A stretch of 64,000 nucleotides of DNA from Acidaminococcus sp. (GTDB taxonomy: Bacteria > Bacillota > Negativicutes > Acidaminococcales > Acidaminococcaceae): positions 1 to 64,000 of the forward strand of contig DXYB01000005.1 of NCBI GenBank assembly GCA_019416065.1. The letters are read 5' to 3'. Shown piece after piece: positions 1 through 7,390 of the stretch. Below the pieces are notes generated by a model that saw only the letters and a list, made by a program, of their open reading frames with translations, had not been told where the DNA came from and searched no databases. Position 1 is the first letter of the stretch; every line of letters begins with the position of its first letter. The translations under genes and the position numbers were made by a program.

Positions 1-90
1 ATGTCCACCAGAAAAGGATGAATTTGGGGTCCTCCCCAACATTTGACAAAGAACCTTTTTTTATTCAACTTACAAAAATTTTACGCCATG

Positions 91-125
91 ATACCAGAAA
101 CCGGATTTTAAACCGTTTCTGGTAT
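91..125 (+). terminator. Hairpin, probable terminator at left edge
   Basis: An 11-bp inverted repeat (91-101 with 115-125) around a 13-base loop is followed on the plus strand by a T-rich run (tttt ctt). It would end rightward transcription from outside the window. On the minus strand the run after the hairpin is not T-rich, so it is a weaker candidate for ending the toxin-antitoxin transcript. I see no gene in 1-251 otherwise. Confidence 0.4.
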
Positions 126-251
126 TTTCTTATACCATCAAGTTTCGTAAAATCATGGCAGGAGTACTAAGTACAACGTACAATCCCGCAATACATCTAA
201 TTCTACGTTTTAACAAACGCCAAAAATGGGCACACTAAGGGCAAGATAAGT

Positions 252-668
252 TTACCTGTTCAGCCTTTCAATTTCTACTTTGGTCATATATACCTGTTTG
301 TTTTCCAAAATCTCATTTTCCGACTGATATTTTTGGTAACATTCTACTATGTCGCTTGTGAGGTCCTCTGTCAAAATTCCGCCGCTATATTTACTAAGCC
401 CCTCATAATCATCTATCATGAAGGAATTGTCCATTTGAACAAAGCCGTCCTTTTTAAGAGCGGTCTGACCGGCGCAACGTACAAGATGGTTTGATTTAAA
501 CGCTACCTTATATTCCTTGCCCTTTAATGAATCAAGCTGCGCAATTTCAAGTAACCCCGCCTCATCCCTTTGAACAACAACATATGGATGCTTAGCCGCT
601 GAAACGTCGCCCGGGTTGTTATTAAACCGTATGCGCAGCCACAAAATTTCACCAATCACAGCCGCCAC
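252..668 (-). CDS. PemK/MazF-like toxin of a Panacea toxin-antitoxin pair
   Basis: 138 residues. The N-terminus has the look of a PemK/MazF-fold mRNA interferase: a G-[DE]-I strand start, then HPYVVVQ and an IAQLDSL strand further on. Assignment rests on this pattern and on the neighbour, not on catalytic residues I can pin down. The start is GTG at 668, overlapping the TAG stop of the antitoxin gene by one base (TAGTG), so the two are translationally coupled, with antitoxin first. Known MazF-family toxins cleave mRNA in the cytoplasm. The C-terminal third (from about residue 95) is charged and probably helical. It could instead be another small toxin paired with a Panacea antitoxin. Confidence 0.55.
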   Translation of the reverse strand: MAAVIGEILWLRIRFNNNPGDVSAAKHPYVVVQRDEAGLLEIAQLDSLKGKEYKVAFKSNHLVRCAGQTALKKDGFVQMDNSFMIDDYEGLSKYSGGILTEDLTSDIVECYQKYQSENEILENKQVYMTKVEIERLNR

Positions 669-1171
669 TATGCGCCCATCTCCTCCATGACTTGAAGAAT
701 ATCCCGATACTGTTTCTTGTATTGGGCATGATGGTTTTGAGGTTCCATATGAAGAAGGGACATGTTGGTTCCGTTTCTATGTTTTTCTACCCACGCTTCA
801 TCCTCATGAGACAGTTCTATAAGCTCATCTACCGACACATTTTTGAATACCTTGTAGAACGTATCTAAGAACTGCTCTGTCTCATAGTCAAATGTAGGCT
901 TTACATATTCTTTCTTGTGATTGCGCAAAAACGCATATTCCTTTTGGACGCTCTGTACAACGCCGCCATTGTCATAAGCCAGAAAAGGGTCATCAATTAA
1001 CGGCTGCCCAGTCTTAGCAATACAAATGTTATTAGCCAGTTGAAGGAACTTGTTCAGTTTTGCGTTCCCCTCATAAAAGGTATGCCCGTTTTTCCCCACT
1101 AGTTTTTCATTAAATACGGCACCGCTCTTGTCTTTCAGCAGAAAGAACAGCGCTACGTCCTTTGCTTTCAT
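668..1171 (-). CDS. Panacea (SocA-like, DUF4065) antitoxin
   Basis: 167 residues. It has the layout of the SocA/Panacea family: an N-terminal KAxDVALFFL segment, a KLNKFLQLANNICIAKTG helix, the family motif region DDPFLAYDNGGVVQSV (about residues 61-76), and a C-terminal L-IELSHEDEAWVEKHR segment (about 117-131). Panacea proteins neutralise very diverse toxins, probably by acting as a chaperone-like hyperpromiscuous antitoxin domain. The gene starts with ATG behind an AGGAGG site and a TTGACA-type promoter, and overlaps the toxin gene downstream. Such pairs are common prophage cargo and may serve element maintenance or anti-phage defence. The family call is fairly secure; the biological role is inferred. 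Confidence 0.75.
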   Translation of the reverse strand: MKAKDVALFFLLKDKSGAVFNEKLVGKNGHTFYEGNAKLNKFLQLANNICIAKTGQPLIDDPFLAYDNGGVVQSVQKEYAFLRNHKKEYVKPTFDYETEQFLDTFYKVFKNVSVDELIELSHEDEAWVEKHRNGTNMSLLHMEPQNHHAQYKKQYRDILQVMEEMGA

Positions 1172-1192
1172 GGCAAAAGCACCTCCTATTCT

Positions 1193-1220
1193 TTACTACC
1201 ATTTTAACATAGCTTGTCAA
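1193..1220 (-). promoter_or_regulatory. Promoter of the toxin-antitoxin operon
   Basis: On the minus strand TTGACA (1220-1215) is followed after 16 bases by TAGTAA (1198-1193), just upstream of the antitoxin AGGAGG and ATG. The -10 box is imperfect; a TAAAAT closer to the -35 is an alternative. Confidence 0.4.
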
Positions 1221-1270
1221 CAACGCCTACGGTTTGTTTTCTAGCGCTTATTGCTCCATGGCAAAAATAA

Positions 1271-1322
1271 AGTGGAGACCGCCTGACAAACCACCGTAGT
1301 ATATCCTGTCAGAGTCTCCACT
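1271..1322 (-). terminator. Rho-independent terminator after rubredoxin
   Basis: A 9-bp stem (agtggagac with gtctccact) plus an inner ctgaca/tgtcag stem is followed on the minus strand by TTTATTTTTG. It ends leftward transcription coming from the rubredoxin gene and separates it from the toxin-antitoxin operon. Confidence 0.65.
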
Positions 1323-1434
1323 ACCTTCTAACATGGCGTTTCTCGGAGGCCTTTTCCGTTCGGGAATCCAGTTAGAAGCCTGCTATAGCACAATTATTAT
1401 ATATCACAGTCCGGGAAAACGCAAGAGATTTAAG

Positions 1435-1596
1435 TTATTCCTGTTCCTTAAACTGGTCTTTAGGAACGCCGCACAGAGGGCATACCCAGTCCTCGGGAAG
1501 GTCACTAAATTTAGTCCCTGGCGCAATTCCGTTATCCGGGTCTCCAGCTTCTTCATCATAGACGTAACCGCAAACAGTACAAACATATTTCTTCAT
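1435..1596 (-). CDS. Rubredoxin
   Basis: 53 residues: a textbook rubredoxin. The two iron-binding knuckles are CTVCGYVYD (Cys at residues 6 and 9) and CPLCGVP (Cys near 39 and 42), with the conserved GD-x-D-x-GI-x-PGT-x-F-x-D-LP-x-DW core between. It carries one Fe(SCys)4 centre and passes single electrons in the cytoplasm, typically to peroxide or superoxide reductases or rubrerythrin in anaerobes. The start at 1596 is chosen because AGGAGG (1609-1604) lies 7 bases upstream; the in-frame ATG at 1602 is too close to it. A good promoter (1627-1655) precedes it. It sits alone, with no redox partner beside it, among prophage cargo. Confidence 0.93.
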   Translation of the reverse strand: MKKYVCTVCGYVYDEEAGDPDNGIAPGTKFSDLPEDWVCPLCGVPKDQFKEQE

Positions 1597-1626
1597 GTTC
1601 ATTCCTCCTAATACAGATATGCGTGG

Positions 1627-1655
1627 ATTTTACCACAGAAGACAAGGCGTGTAAA
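1627..1655 (-). promoter_or_regulatory. Sigma-70-type promoter for rubredoxin
   Basis: TTTACA (1655-1650) and TAAAAT (1632-1627) on the minus strand are 17 bases apart. They lie in the gap between the adhesin stop and the rubredoxin start, so rubredoxin has its own promoter. Confidence 0.6.
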
Positions 1656-1663
1656 GGTATATC

Positions 1664-4015
1664 TTACTTGCCGGACAATCTGTTGATAGTTTCCTGCATA
1701 GCAGCCATTTGTTGTTGCATGCTTGCCATCATCTGGTCTTGCTGCTGAATCTTGTTCTCAAGTTCAACAATCTTCTGGGAACTCTGTGTCTTGTTCAGGT
1801 TCTTTGCTCCGGTCTTGCGGTCTAGTGCAAAGCTCACGCCCAGGTTCACCATGTTTTCCCCGTTGCCGACAGCTCCGCCTACGCTGAACATGACCCAGTC
1901 ATCAGGACGGTAGAAAGCACCAATAGCAGCAGCGTTCTGGCTCCGGTAGTTGCCCAACCCGGCAGCAAAAGTGAGCTTATTGTTTTCGTCAAAGTCCATA
2001 GGGTGCAAAGCAGCCAAAGCAGCCGCTCCTGCCCCGACTTTATCCAGTCTATTGCCCAGCTTGTTAATGCTGCTCCCCATGTTACTTACGCGATTGTCCA
2101 GGTTGCTGATGTTGTCTGCGTTGGTCTTAACTTGCGTATCAAGCACAGACAGATTCTGCCCTGCGGTGTTGTCTGCCTTGATGTAGGAACCATCGCTGGT
2201 AACCCGGGTCTCATTGTACACAGTTCCGCCGGTTACAATACCGGTGTTGCCGCTTTCTATTTTCCCGTCCGTCTTGACGTTCACCGTGTAAGTGGAACTG
2301 CCATCAGAGTTTGTCGCCTCATCAATGGTTGTGTTGTCTCCTGCAACAACGGTGTTCCGCGTATCCTTAGCAGAGATTACGTCATTTTCAATGGTGATGT
2401 TATCGCCGGCCGTGTACGTTGCGCCTCCAGTACCGCCCGTCCCGCTAATCGTATAGATAGTATGCCCGTCGGTGCTGTCTTGGGTTGGAGTTACCGTAAT
2501 GCTGCCAGTCCCTGTAACCTCGATTGATGCTGCTCTCAGCTGCGCCACATTCACTGCATCAGTATCTTTCGTACCTGCAGCCACATTGGTAATCTGTCGA
2601 GTCAATCCTGTGGATGCATCCCCTACAGAAACAGCTGCTGCCGTAGACTTCCACGTACCAGTTGTATCGTCGCTGTGATCTGCGCCCGTTATGTCATACC
2701 CAACCAGCCCTTTATCTACTGTAGAATTAGATTTATATCCAAGGGCCACACCATCCTCAACAGACACCTTGGAGTCATATCCGACAGAAGTTGTATTCGC
2801 TACAGAACGAGTATCTGCTGAAGAAAGACCACCAATAGCAACCGTGTTATCTGCTGTCACAGTATGCTCATTACCTATGATGATGTTGTTGGACGCATTA
2901 GTTATGGTGTTTTTAAACCCAGATACAGAATTCAATTTGGCAACATTGTCAGAAGTCCCCGTAATCGTATTATTAACACCGATGATAGATGTCTTCTGCG
3001 TATAGTCAGCTTTATTCCCACCGCCGATGGCCATGGTGGAGCCGCCACCATTATTATTTCTAATAACGCCCCTCAAGGTCTCTGCAAATGCTTTTGCAGA
3101 ATTGCCGCTATCCGTTGGCGCATCATATAGGGAAACTACTGAATTTGTAATCTCATTCCCAGCGCCATAGATCAGTGAACCATTCGAATTAGAGGTGCGA
3201 TTAGCTACCCCACTAACAGTGTTAGCTATTCCAGAATAATAATTCCCATTCATTCCCTCGATGCTGTTCAGAGAACCGTTAATCGTGGCCCCTAAATTCT
3301 TTACCGGGTTTGCCAAACGGCCTCCATTATAATCGCTGGAAATGATATTATATACACCAGTACTCGTTGTGAATGCCCCATTACTAAAGCTATTGGCACC
3401 AATGGTAGTAGCATAAACATTTAGTGCACTTGTCCTGGTAGAAGCACTATCTACAGTAGTATCGCCTAAAGCTCCTTTGTAATTATGAGAACCAATCATC
3501 GTGCTACCGGTGCGAGCAAAGGTGTTATCGCCAATGGCAACACTGCCCACCACTTTTGTCGGGTCAGCAGGTATTCTTGCTGACGAAATCCAGCTACCGC
3601 TAAAAGTAGTCTGTCCGAAAGCGAAGCTGGCTTCTCCGCCACCTGCCATATTTTCAATTTTAGCGTTAGAACCAATAGCAACGCTTCCGCCTTGGCTAGC
3701 ATAATTATTGACGGCTGCCGTATTACCTATAGCAATATCCCCCGTAGCATTGCTAGCACCATTTGAATATGATATAGTTGCGCTCTTGCCGACCGCCACG
3801 TTTTCAGCTTTAGGCGCACTTGACCCCGTTCCAATCGCTACCCCGTTTCCACTACCAGTCGTGGTATCAGCTGCGAACGCAGGGACGCCAGTTAGGCATA
3901 AGCCCAGGCACACCGCCAAAACGGCCTTTTTACAGGAAGCGTTCTTGGCCAGCTCAGAGACCACCACATAGGCCCCCCTAACCTTGCTCCAAATCACTTT
4001 AAAACTTTTATTCAT
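1664..4015 (-). CDS. YadA-like trimeric autotransporter adhesin
   Basis: 783 residues. The N-terminus carries an extended signal peptide of the ESPR type (MNKSFKVIWSKVRGAYVVVSE) followed by the hydrophobic core and an AFA cut site near residue 48. The passenger is a YadA/Hia-type head of repeated x-VAIG-x and related turns (residues about 60-430), then a stalk/neck region (ITNVAAGTKDTDAVNVAQL near 490) and coiled coil. The membrane anchor (LAALHPMDFDENNKLTFAAGLG to LGVSFALD, about 665-735) is a trimeric 12-stranded barrel contribution. Unusually, about 45 residues of glutamine- and methionine-rich coiled coil follow the last barrel strand, which would end in the periplasm. It would sit in the outer membrane and bind host or bacterial surfaces. 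A strong AAGGAGG site precedes the ATG. Confidence 0.88.
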   Translation of the reverse strand: MNKSFKVIWSKVRGAYVVVSELAKNASCKKAVLAVCLGLCLTGVPAFAADTTTGSGNGVAIGTGSSAPKAENVAVGKSATISYSNGASNATGDIAIGNTAAVNNYASQGGSVAIGSNAKIENMAGGGEASFAFGQTTFSGSWISSARIPADPTKVVGSVAIGDNTFARTGSTMIGSHNYKGALGDTTVDSASTRTSALNVYATTIGANSFSNGAFTTSTGVYNIISSDYNGGRLANPVKNLGATINGSLNSIEGMNGNYYSGIANTVSGVANRTSNSNGSLIYGAGNEITNSVVSLYDAPTDSGNSAKAFAETLRGVIRNNNGGGSTMAIGGGNKADYTQKTSIIGVNNTITGTSDNVAKLNSVSGFKNTITNASNNIIIGNEHTVTADNTVAIGGLSSADTRSVANTTSVGYDSKVSVEDGVALGYKSNSTVDKGLVGYDITGADHSDDTTGTWKSTAAAVSVGDASTGLTRQITNVAAGTKDTDAVNVAQLRAASIEVTGTGSITVTPTQDSTDGHTIYTISGTGGTGGATYTAGDNITIENDVISAKDTRNTVVAGDNTTIDEATNSDGSSTYTVNVKTDGKIESGNTGIVTGGTVYNETRVTSDGSYIKADNTAGQNLSVLDTQVKTNADNISNLDNRVSNMGSSINKLGNRLDKVGAGAAALAALHPMDFDENNKLTFAAGLGNYRSQNAAAIGAFYRPDDWVMFSVGGAVGNGENMVNLGVSFALDRKTGAKNLNKTQSSQKIVELENKIQQQDQMMASMQQQMAAMQETINRLSGK

Positions 4016-4180
4016 TTCCTTTCCTCCTTCATAAACTCTATTGATTAGATTTTACAGTCAAACTTGCTAACTTTCAAGATATTTTTTCGTCTTTTTCATG
4101 ATTCCTTCATATTTCCGGAATATAGTCTAACCATCACATTAAGCAGAATCATATGTGGCTATTCAAAGGAGGAATTAATT

Positions 4181-4549
4181 ATGTTGAGCGAAAGACTGAA
4201 AAAGGTAGTAGTAGCTGGCATCTTTGCTTGTAGTGCTGCAGCGATTAACGCTGCCCCTATGTACGCTGCCGGTAACGGCAACGGGTTGGACGAACGGCCC
4301 CCGCAAATGCAGGACAGCCAAAGACCAGGAGATAATAACCGTAAGCCTTCCCAGTCCCAGGAGAACAAAAAGAAACCGCCCGTAAAAGACAACAAGCAAA
4401 ACTCCAAGAAACCTAAGGTAGAGAAAGAAAAGAAAGCCCCTAATTCCAAGAACAACCAGTCTCCCCGCCCGTCAGCAAATGGCCAAGGGCAATACGGGAA
4501 CAATGGGCCGCAGTGGCAAGGCAGCCAACAGCAAAGACCTGCTTTCTAA
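4181..4549 (+). CDS. Small secreted Lys/Pro/Asn/Gln-rich protein
   Basis: 122 residues, not recognised. A signal peptide is clear (LKKVVVAGIFACSAAAINAAPMYAA, cut about residue 29); the mature part is low-complexity, rich in Lys, Pro, Asn, Gln and Ser, basic, and probably disordered. The start at 4181 is chosen because of AAAGGAGG at 4166-4173; an in-frame ATG at 4064 would add a leader with no function visible. It is the only rightward gene in this part and is divergent from the adhesin gene, so both could share regulation in the 165-base gap. A periplasmic or surface role beside the adhesin is possible but not shown. Confidence 0.7.
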   Translation: MLSERLKKVVVAGIFACSAAAINAAPMYAAGNGNGLDERPPQMQDSQRPGDNNRKPSQSQENKKKPPVKDNKQNSKKPKVEKEKKAPNSKNNQSPRPSANGQGQYGNNGPQWQGSQQQRPAF

Positions 4550-4558
4550 AGATTAGAA

Positions 4559-4587
4559 CCCTGTATCGTTTGGTACAGGGCTTTTTT
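4559..4587 (+). terminator. Terminator of the small secreted protein gene
   Basis: A perfect 7-bp stem (ccctgta/tacaggg) with an 8-base loop is followed by CTTTTTT. It lies 10 bases after the stop codon. Confidence 0.8.
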
Positions 4588-4600
4588 GTGTGTAAAAATA

Positions 4601-4622
4601 AGGCCCCCTAAATAGAGGGCCT
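4601..4622 (-). terminator. Terminator of the phage late operon
   Basis: aggccc pairs with gggcct; on the minus strand it is followed by TATTTTTAC. It ends leftward transcription of the tail genes just after the stop at 4630 and forms a convergent pair with the terminator at 4559. Confidence 0.65.
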
Positions 4623-4629
4623 GTAAGGA

Positions 4630-5364
4630 TTAAATATCACCGCCGTATTCTACGATTACCCAACCTGTAGCACCGGGGTTAGCACCGTCGCCGCCAGCTC
4701 CTGCGGTTCCGTTACTAGCGTCCGTATTGCCACCATTGCTGCTCATAATCATTGTCATGACGCTTCCACCCGTTCCGCCAGCTCCGCCGTTAACAACGAC
4801 GCCGCCAAACGAGCTCTGCCCCCCGTTCTCTCCTGTATCGCCCATAATAAAATATATCGTGTATTCCTCGCTTCCACCTTTTTGCATCGGCCCAACTCCG
4901 CCGGTTGCCCCTGCAGCCCCGACAACGATAGGATAAGTCACACCAGGGCTTACTGGAACGGTGCCGTTGTAGGTATAGCCCTTACCACCGGAGCCACCAT
5001 ATCCGGTTTGCTCGTCCGACTCGACCGTGCCGCCATTTCCGCCACCGCCACCAGATATGCTAAGCCGCACGGCAGTTACACCGCTAGGAATCGTAAGAGA
5101 ATATGTTCCCGCGTTGCTATACGTAAGTTTGGTATAAGCCGGTTTCCCGCTCGTTGCCACCGCATAGATAGTGCCGTTGTAGTATACCCTCATATGGCTG
5201 GCCCGTGAATCAGACGTGTTGGTGAGCAGCGGAACATAGCCGATAGTACCATTTACGTACACCGCCAAATGAGGACTACCCGCTTCTGCTGTTGTCGAAT
5301 AGATTTTGCAAGTCTGTATTGAACCGTTAAAGTAGATGTGTAAAGTTTGACTTAGTTCGCTCAT
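4630..5364 (-). CDS. Glycine-rich phage tail tip / receptor-binding protein
   Basis: 244 residues. The first 90 residues contain three repeats of a short beta motif (LxIYFNGSI, LAVYVNGTI, MRVYYNGTI), each a strand followed by an N-G-[ST]-I turn. Residues about 93-110 start a YSLTIPSGVTAVRLSISGGGG element, after which the protein is a glycine-rich sandwich (GGxGGxG runs, YPIVVGAAG, VNGGAGG) ending in WVIVEYGG. This is the pattern of glycine-rich phage adhesins and tail-tip domains. It is the last gene of the late operon, 1 base after the tail fibre stop codon, as expected of the distal receptor-binding subunit or fibre cap. Target receptor unknown. Confidence 0.7.
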   Translation of the reverse strand: MSELSQTLHIYFNGSIQTCKIYSTTAEAGSPHLAVYVNGTIGYVPLLTNTSDSRASHMRVYYNGTIYAVATSGKPAYTKLTYSNAGTYSLTIPSGVTAVRLSISGGGGGNGGTVESDEQTGYGGSGGKGYTYNGTVPVSPGVTYPIVVGAAGATGGVGPMQKGGSEEYTIYFIMGDTGENGGQSSFGGVVVNGGAGGTGGSVMTMIMSSNGGNTDASNGTAGAGGDGANPGATGWVIVEYGGDI

Positions 5365-5365
5365 T

Positions 5366-7051
5366 TTATTCCACCCAAATTTCCGCGTTGCTCAGCATAA
5401 GATGAGTTCCGCTTACATTCGCCTTACTGGCCACTGCATTAGCACAGGCTGTAGTTACAAAGGCCGTAGTAGCTACCTGCGTTGAATTAGTCCCAGTCCC
5501 CGCCGTTGGTGCTGTAGGCGTGCCGGTAAGAGCAGGAGACGCAAGCGGAGCCTTTGCATTAACTGCTGCAGCTACCACCATGTTTTGGACAGGGTTTGTA
5601 CTGGTAGCAGATAAGGTCGTATCAATCGTCAAGGTGTTCTGCTTTTCGGCAAGCGCCGCATAAATCACTTTGTTCTGTACCGGGTTCGTTGAAGTGTCGT
5701 TGATTGCACTGTCAATAGTGAGTGTATCCTGTTTCGCGTCTAGAGCCGTCTTAATGCCGCCACTTGTAACGGGATTTCCACTGTCAGCCGTTGGCACAGT
5801 GTCAAAGGTTAGTTTGTCCTGTTTCCCGCTGATGTCCTGGTGGGCCGTTAGAAAACCTGAATCGTTAGTAAGCTGCGATGTTTTAGTGACCGCACCATTA
5901 GTTACAGCCGTTGAGACAAACGCCGTGGTTGCAATCTGCGTGCTATTTGTTCCCACATCCGCCGTAGGTGCAGTAGGCGTTCCCGTTAAAGCCGGACTAA
6001 CAAGAGGTGCCTTAGTGTTAAGTGCTTCTGTTACCGCTTTATTCTGCACGGCGTTTGTACTGGTGGCAGACGTTTCCGCGTCGATAGTTAAAATATCCTG
6101 CTTCGTGTCTAGAGCTGCTTTAACTCCGCCACTAGTGACCGGGTTAGTACTGTTGGCAGTAGGTGTAGCGTCAAAGGTTAATTCACCCTGGTAGTCGTTC
6201 AAAGTATCACTGGTAACGTAATTAGAGTCGTTCGTCAGGTCAGAAGTTTTAGTAGGAATAGCAGGTTTATTTAAGATTTCCGCTGCTCCATCCACGGCGT
6301 TCCAGTCGGCATTAACCTGGCCGCTTGCATCCACCCGGCCGGTTGCGCCTCTAGGGATTGTGAAGTTAAGAATAGCCGCATTCGTAGTCCCGCTATTAGT
6401 CACAGCAGCTTCCGTTCCCGGTTCCCCAGTCGTCACGCTGCCAATGGTTACGGTAGCAGCAGCACCAGCGGCCCCGGTCGCTCCAATAGGCCCGGTATCA
6501 CCTTTAGCACCCGTGTCGCCCTTTGCCCCAGTAGCGCCGGTATCACCTTTAGCGCCAGTGTCTCCTTTTGGCCCCTGGGGAATCGTAAAGTTTAGTACGG
6601 CAGCGCCGGTAGTCCCCGTGTTAGTCACATCAGCAGAGGTCCCGGACGCGCCGGTGGTAACAGTGCCAATTGTTACGGTAGCAGCCGCGCCAGTGTCTCC
6701 CTTGTCTCCTTTATCGCCTTTAGCGCCAGTAGGCCCGATTGAGCCCGGGTTCCCTGTGTCGCCCTTATCTCCCTTGTCACCTTTAGCTCCGGTTTCCCCT
6801 TTCTCGCCGGGTTCTCCCTTCTCTCCAGTATCGCCCTTGTCGCCTTTCTCTCCTTTCAAAGACGCTAGCCATTCCTCCTCAGTTCCACTATAACCGCCCT
6901 TCACTGCCACTTCATAGGCGGACATACCCTGTACCCCCTGAGGGCCAGCAACGCCATTTCCAACGGTAGGCGTACCAATTTTGATAGTAGCGTCAGAGCT
7001 TAACGTTACCGTATATTTGTTTTCACTTGCACTCGTAATTGTATCAGCCAT
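5366..7051 (-). CDS. Collagen-like phage tail fibre
   Basis: 561 residues from the ATG at 7051, which has a GGGGGAGGA site upstream; the longer ORF to 7213 lacks one and overlaps the previous gene. Residues 1-66 form a head domain ending in the GTEEEWLASL motif common before phage collagen repeats. Collagen-like Gly-X-Y stretches (GEKGDKGDTG type) cover about 67-121 and 160-196, separated by a beta unit (TVTIGTVTTG... VLNFTIPQG) that recurs at about 199-235. From about 265 on there are repeats of SDLTNDSNYVT, TSTNAVQNKAV and APLVSPALTGTPTAPTA...ATTAFV, modules known from tail fibre shafts. It is expected to form a trimeric fibre of the virion tail. Confidence 0.85.
   Translation of the reverse strand: MADTITSASENKYTVTLSSDATIKIGTPTVGNGVAGPQGVQGMSAYEVAVKGGYSGTEEEWLASLKGEKGDKGDTGEKGEPGEKGETGAKGDKGDKGDTGNPGSIGPTGAKGDKGDKGDTGAAATVTIGTVTTGASGTSADVTNTGTTGAAVLNFTIPQGPKGDTGAKGDTGATGAKGDTGAKGDTGPIGATGAAGAAATVTIGSVTTGEPGTEAAVTNSGTTNAAILNFTIPRGATGRVDASGQVNADWNAVDGAAEILNKPAIPTKTSDLTNDSNYVTSDTLNDYQGELTFDATPTANSTNPVTSGGVKAALDTKQDILTIDAETSATSTNAVQNKAVTEALNTKAPLVSPALTGTPTAPTADVGTNSTQIATTAFVSTAVTNGAVTKTSQLTNDSGFLTAHQDISGKQDKLTFDTVPTADSGNPVTSGGIKTALDAKQDTLTIDSAINDTSTNPVQNKVIYAALAEKQNTLTIDTTLSATSTNPVQNMVVAAAVNAKAPLASPALTGTPTAPTAGTGTNSTQVATTAFVTTACANAVASKANVSGTHLMLSNAEIWVE
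6480..6850 (-). repeat. Collagen-type Gly-X-Y coding repeats in the tail fibre gene
   Basis: Tandem nine-base units coding Gly-X-Y triplets with GDKGDTG/GEKGDKG phrases lie in two blocks interrupted by a non-collagen beta unit. Such tracts can expand or contract by slippage, changing shaft length. Confidence 0.7.
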
Positions 7052-7070
7052 GATGAATAGTCCTCCCCCA

Positions 7071-7388
7071 CTATCTAGTGATATCTGTTTTGACTTCCAA
7101 AGAGAACGGCCCAAGCGTAGCAACGCTAGCACCGTTTTTAATTTCAATGTCAAACTGGTACGTACCTGGGAAAAGCTTGTCCGTATCCTCGTGAGTAAAA
7201 TTAAACTGGTCATTCACACACTCTTTCTGTAACACATACTCTTTGTCATAGGCCGTCTTCTTAACAGACAGCTTAGCCGAATATTCGCTCGGCGTCGTAT
7301 CATTTCCGTTAGCGTCTTCCCAAGAAAGCCGCACTGTCCCCGTATCACCCCGAGTAATTTTTAGCGTTTCATTTTCAAATACAAACAT
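7071..7388 (-). CDS. Small phage structural beta-sandwich protein
   Basis: 105 residues, family not recognised for certain. The pattern of alternating strands (TLKITRGDTGTVRLSW, YSAKLSVKKT, YQFDIEIKNG, LGPFSLEVKTDI) with a final phrase like that of BppU/upper baseplate N-terminal domains suggests an immunoglobulin-like virion decoration or fibre-attachment protein. Its ATG at 7388 uses the AGGAGG present in the last codons of the preceding coiled-coil gene, and its stop is 20 bases from the tail fibre ATG, so it is cotranslated with the fibre and may link it to the tail. Confidence 0.55.
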   Translation of the reverse strand: MFVFENETLKITRGDTGTVRLSWEDANGNDTTPSEYSAKLSVKKTAYDKEYVLQKECVNDQFNFTHEDTDKLFPGTYQFDIEIKNGASVATLGPFSLEVKTDITR

Positions 7389-7390
7389 AC

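Noticed and set aside
1..180. Open frame from the left edge (plus strand, about 59 codons) with PTFDKEPF
   Set aside because: No start codon in the window, crosses a hairpin and has no recognisable domain; could be an IS end or chance. Not called.
1333..1611. Rightward 92-codon ORF and leftward 60-codon ORF over the rubredoxin gene
   Set aside because: Both are out of frame with the clear rubredoxin, which has the four Cys and a good ribosome site.
6360..6893. Rightward 177-codon proline/valine-rich ORF
   Set aside because: Complement of the collagen repeats; a shadow.
5366..7213. 615-codon version of the tail fibre
   Set aside because: The first 54 codons overlap the previous gene out of frame and lack a ribosome site; ATG at 7051 fits better.
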